This document shows, in pieces, positions 58,980-61,817 of a stretch of 61,817 nt of DNA. A program made the position numbers and the translations under genes. The stretch is from Janthinobacterium sp. (GTDB lineage Bacteria; Pseudomonadota; Gammaproteobacteria; Burkholderiales; Chitinibacteraceae), in assembly GCA_025360045.1 (NCBI GenBank), contig JANYCY010000026.1, positions 1 to 61,817 of the forward strand, read 5' to 3'. The notes beneath the pieces are model-generated. The model was given only the letters and a program-made list of their open reading frames with translations. It searched no databases and had not been told where the DNA came from. Each line of letters opens with the position of its first letter. Position 1 is the stretch's first letter.

Positions 58980-59453
58980 ATGAAAAAAATCGCTTTACTA
59001 CTGGCCGCAGTCTGCGTGTCTGCTACTGCTTTTGCCCATGAATACAAGGCAGGGGAGATTCGGGTGGTGCATCCTTTTTCGGTGCCTACGTTGCCGGGTA
59101 AGGATATGGGCGCGGTGTATATCGGGCTGGAAAACAAGGGCTCTGTGGATGATCAGTTGATTGCAGCGACGAGTGATCGGGCCGAGCATGTAGAAATTCA
59201 TTCCATGAGCATGGAGGGCGATGTGATGAAAATGCGCCAAGTGCCAGAGCTAGAAGTGAAGGGCGGTGAAACGGTGAAGATGAAGCCGGGCATGGGCTAT
59301 CACCTGATGATTTTTGGCGTGAAGCAGCCATTAAAAGCCGGCGATAAGTTTCCGCTTAAATTGCAGTTTAAAAAAGCAGGATCGGTAGAGGTATCGGTGA
59401 TGGTGCAAGAGCGGGATGTTGGGGCAAAAGCTGCTGAAGGGCATTTTCATTAG
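58980..59453 (+). CDS. PCu(A)C-family periplasmic copper chaperone
   Basis: A 157-residue protein with signal peptide MKKIALLLAAVCVSATAFA. The PCu(A)C pattern is clear: VVHPFSVPTLPGKDMGAVYIGLENKG, then the copper site residues in HVEIHSM, MKMRQV and GMGYHLMIFG, matching H/M-x10-M-x21-H-x-M. It delivers Cu(I) to periplasmic targets such as cytochrome oxidase. The C-terminus ends EGHFH. AAGGGA precedes the start by 6 nt. It completes the copper locus, though a hairpin separates it from the barrel gene. Confidence 0.9.
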   Translation: MKKIALLLAAVCVSATAFAHEYKAGEIRVVHPFSVPTLPGKDMGAVYIGLENKGSVDDQLIAATSDRAEHVEIHSMSMEGDVMKMRQVPELEVKGGETVKMKPGMGYHLMIFGVKQPLKAGDKFPLKLQFKKAGSVEVSVMVQERDVGAKAAEGHFH

Positions 59454-59526
59454 CCTTGTAGATTGAGATGAGGTGGTTAAGGAGGCGGCTCGAAATAATC
59501 TTTTAAATCACTCTCAACGCAAAATA

Positions 59527-59598
59527 GTCATTCCCGCGTGCCTTTGGTGGGAATCCAGCCGCGCTGCTGGATTCCCGATAAAAACACTCGGGAATGAC
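59527..59598. repeat. ATTCCC-type inverted repeat
   Basis: GTCATTCCCG and CGGGAATGAC are the outer arms; inside, GGGAATCCAG and CTGGATTCCC pair again, giving a cloverleaf-like fold. Similar ATTCCC...GGGAAT repeats are widespread in Neisseriales and other proteobacteria. In the 650-bp gap between PCu(A)C and the peptide transporter. Confidence 0.75.
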
Positions 59599-59664
59599 GA
59601 CGCTTCGAAAGTGGGAGATTTAGCCGCTTTGTAAACTTGCTTTCTTCCTGCTTAATTGTTTTCT

Positions 59665-59705
59665 ACTTAAGTAAGAATTTTATACTCATTCTTACTTAAG
59701 TTTTT
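59665..59705 (+). terminator. AT-rich hairpin with T-run
   Basis: ACTTAAGTAAGAAT and ATTCTTACTTAAGT form a perfect 14-bp stem around TTTATACTC, followed by TTTTT. It may terminate transcription from the PCu(A)C gene. The rest of the gap (59706-60106) shows no gene. Confidence 0.55.
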
Positions 59706-60106
59706 CTTCTGCCAATAGCAATTATTTGCCGTTCGTCATGCAAATATTCAAATTTATTTATGCTTATTGAATTGTCATAAGCACAAAAAGCCAATATATG
59801 CCCTAGATCAAGCAATCTTATGTCATTAAACGCCAAGCTCTTGGCTCGCTATCAGGGTATTGCCCTAGGATTAATCTCTTACATCAAAACGGCTAATGCT
59901 AAAAGTGAGTATTTACGCGGCATGGCGGGGATTTTGCACATTAAAAAGCTATAAAATTTACGTCGCGTTAGAGTTTGTTTTGAGAGTGTAGTTCATTTGC
60001 TGTGAAAATTACCCACCTAAAAATGGTTATTTTCAGTAACGCATCCGCCTGTTTGTAAGGTATTAATAGTAGCAACATAACACTGACACTTATTAAGGAT
60101 GCCCTG

Positions 60107-61486
60107 ATGGCAAATCAGTCTAGCCACCCTAAAGGCCTCTACCTTTTATTCGCCACTGAAATGTGGGAGCGCTTTTCTTACTACGGTAACCGTGCTTTAT
60201 TAGCACTGTTTATGATTTCGGCTTTGTCATTTGACAAGCACTTTACCTCCGCGCTGTATGGCCAATATACGGGTTTGGTGTATTTGGCCCCCTTAGTGGG
60301 GGGGTATGTTGCTGATCGATTCTGGGGCAATCGTCGCTCTATTGTGGTTGGCGGCATATTAATGGCCATCGGCCAGTTTTTCTTATTCTTTGCAGGTACT
60401 TGGTTTCAAGAAGCCAAAATTGCAATCCCGCTGTTTTATAGTGGCTTAGGTTTTATTATTGCGGGTAATGGCTTTTTCAAACCCAATATCTCGACCATGG
60501 TTGGCCAGCTTTATGAGCCAAACGATAGTCGCAAAGACACGGCCTATACCATTTTTTATATGGGGATTAACTTAGGCTCGTTTATGGCTCCGCTGATTTG
60601 TGGCGCTTTGGGCGACACCGGTAATCCCGCTGATTTCCGTTGGGGCTTCTTAACTGCGGGTGTGGGGATGCTGATCTCCTTGGTGATTTTTATTACTTTC
60701 CGCGATAAGTATCTGGTTGATCCTGCTGGTAAATTGATTGGCCTAGCGCCTGGTAAAATCAGTGCAGCAGAGCGTGCTAAGCGTGATACCCCGCTGACTC
60801 CCGTTGATATTGAACGCATTATCGTGATTGGCGTATTGTCATTCTTTGTGATTTTCTTTTGGTCTGCATTTGAGCAAGCAGGTGTATCGCTGACTTTCTT
60901 TGCAGCCGAATCGCTGGATCGCGAAGTGTTGGGCTTTGTCGTGCCCACATCATGGTTCCAATCGCTGAACCCCGTGTTTGTGCTGATTTTTGCGCCAGTG
61001 TTGGCTTCTCTTTGGACATTCTTGTCGAAAAGAGGCGCAGAGCCTAGCTCTCCGACCAAAATGGCTTGGGGTCTGTTATTCCTTGGCTTTGGTTATATCG
61101 TGATTGCGATGGCGGTAAAGCATATCGAGCCTGGTGTAAAAGTATCGATCATGTGGTTGGTGACCATGTACTGGCTGCACACCATGGGCGAGTTATGCCT
61201 TTCCCCGATTGGCTTGTCTTTGGTGAATAAGCTAGCGCCTGCACGCTTTGCATCGCTCTTGATGGCGGTTTGGTTTACCGCTAGTGCGGCCGCAAACTGG
61301 TTTGCCGGCATCTTGGCGGGTTTCTACCCAGAATCCGGCCAAGCCATACCAAGCTTTATGGGCTACCAAATCAATGGCATCTATGAATTCTTTATGCTGT
61401 TTGTAGGGATGGCGATGGCCGCTGCAGCACTCTTGCTCTTATCGACCAAGAAACTACAAAAAATGATGCACCCAGAAGTGGCTTAA
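60107..61486 (+). CDS. POT/PTR2-family proton-coupled di/tripeptide transporter
   Basis: A 459-residue membrane protein with about 14 helices. It starts with the POT signature ATEMWERFSYYGNRALLALFM (ExxERFxYYG) and has GFFKPNISTMVGQLYEPNDSRKDTAYTIFYMGINLGSFMAPLICG, the PTR2 second signature. Imports small peptides with protons. It is monocistronic and followed by a terminator. Confidence 0.95.
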   Translation: MANQSSHPKGLYLLFATEMWERFSYYGNRALLALFMISALSFDKHFTSALYGQYTGLVYLAPLVGGYVADRFWGNRRSIVVGGILMAIGQFFLFFAGTWFQEAKIAIPLFYSGLGFIIAGNGFFKPNISTMVGQLYEPNDSRKDTAYTIFYMGINLGSFMAPLICGALGDTGNPADFRWGFLTAGVGMLISLVIFITFRDKYLVDPAGKLIGLAPGKISAAERAKRDTPLTPVDIERIIVIGVLSFFVIFFWSAFEQAGVSLTFFAAESLDREVLGFVVPTSWFQSLNPVFVLIFAPVLASLWTFLSKRGAEPSSPTKMAWGLLFLGFGYIVIAMAVKHIEPGVKVSIMWLVTMYWLHTMGELCLSPIGLSLVNKLAPARFASLLMAVWFTASAAANWFAGILAGFYPESGQAIPSFMGYQINGIYEFFMLFVGMAMAAAALLLLSTKKLQKMMHPEVA

Positions 61487-61513
61487 GTTTCCTTAAGTAT
61501 TGATGTGCAAGTG

Positions 61514-61544
61514 ATGGTCCGTTTCAATGAAACGGGCCATTTTT
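61514..61544 (+). terminator. Terminator after the peptide transporter
   Basis: ATGGTCCGTTTC-AAT-GAAACGGGCCAT, a 12-bp stem with one G-T pair, followed by TTTTTG. Confidence 0.85.
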
Positions 61545-61581
61545 GCGTGAAACGCTGTCCTCAAATTTGGAGCAAAGTACC

Positions 61582-61596
61582 GTAGGGTGGGTGAAA
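61582..61596 (+). repeat. Left half of an interrupted REP
   Basis: GTAGGGTGGGTGAAA is the first half of a REP; the structured element at 61597 begins where the second half (CCCGCC) should follow. Confidence 0.65.
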
Positions 61597-61817
61597 CCCC
61601 ATGTGCGCTAACCAAATCGTTTTTTCATTAGCAAACAGCGAAAAACGTAATGACTACGCTCTCTGCGTAGGGCTTTAAGTCCCCTTGAAACACGCCGGAG
61701 CGAGGAACAAGCGGGGCGGGGTTTCGGCAAGGGAGCGAGGAACGAGCCAATCCCGCCCGCCGCCGACTCGATTGTCCGCAGCGCAGGGGCTTTCGTGTTT
61801 CGTGGGGTCGCCTTCTT
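61597..61817 (+). repeat. Structured non-coding element, CCCCATGTGCGCTAA family, copy 3 (cut by window edge)
   Basis: It starts CCCCATGTGCGCTAACCAAA and follows 44815-45151 through TCATTAGCAAACAGCG, AAGTCCCCTTGAAACACGCC, AGCGGGGCGGGG and ACTCGATTGTCCGCAG up to the window end. Like copy 2 it is inserted in a REP, at the same point after (G)AAACC/CAACC. Confidence 0.75.

Overview
The window reads as a chromosomal segment of a Gram-negative betaproteobacterium, most likely a Neisseriales/Chromobacteriaceae member of Iodobacter-like type. This is inferred from gene content, from GC near 50 percent and from the style of the dispersed repeats; no rRNA or tRNA gene is present to confirm it. About 50 real genes are interspersed with an unusually rich set of small palindromic and nested repeats.

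Layout. 1-3000: tail of a membrane-protein gene, an IS110-family transposase, then two type II toxin-antitoxin pairs (ParD/ParE-like and YefM/YoeB). 3100-5000: a B12-binding radical SAM protein with an atypical cysteine motif. 5200-12960: a siderophore iron locus with an ABC importer plus DUF2218 protein on the minus strand, an AraC regulator, and a divergent esterase plus TonB-dependent receptor; Fur-box-like sites lie before both arms. 13400-19600: rarD, mutY-asmA, and a thioesterase/LEA lipoprotein/coiled-coil operon. 19700-25900: a fructose/ribose-type sugar ABC importer with mutarotase, ROK regulator and PfkB kinase, interrupted by repeats. 26400-32600: an exported glutaredoxin-like protein, a CHASE2 adenylate cyclase with a partner, a CpxR-like regulator and CpxP/Spy protein, RidA and a HigBA-like module. 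32700-37800: a MarR-controlled FUSC/DUF1656/HlyD/NodT efflux operon. 38000-44700: an M16 peptidase, a broken RAYT transposase gene, amiC, tsaE, queG. 45600-53400: a chemoreceptor and a 2027-residue hybrid kinase. 53400-54700: an amidohydrolase remnant, a GFA protein and a small exported protein. 54970-59450: a copper locus (DUF2946, MbnP, MbnH, a beta-barrel protein and a PCu(A)C chaperone). 60100-61490: a POT-family peptide transporter.

The most striking feature is a hierarchy of non-coding repeats. GTAG-type REP hairpins pair into BIMEs. One BIME sits inside a small element with terminal inverted repeats CAATCCTATCAACTTAAGC and 9-bp target duplications (empty form at 13109-13261). A second copy of that small element (44769-45341) has in turn received, inside its BIME, a structured element of about 337 bp ending in CCCCATGTGCGCTAA. 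Relatives of the 337-bp element lie near 22727-23052 and at the right edge of the window. A RAYT transposase gene, the enzyme class known to mobilise REPs, is itself split by a REP-like insertion. The other highlight is the MbnP/MbnH copper pair, whose MbnH relatives modify a tryptophan of MbnP.
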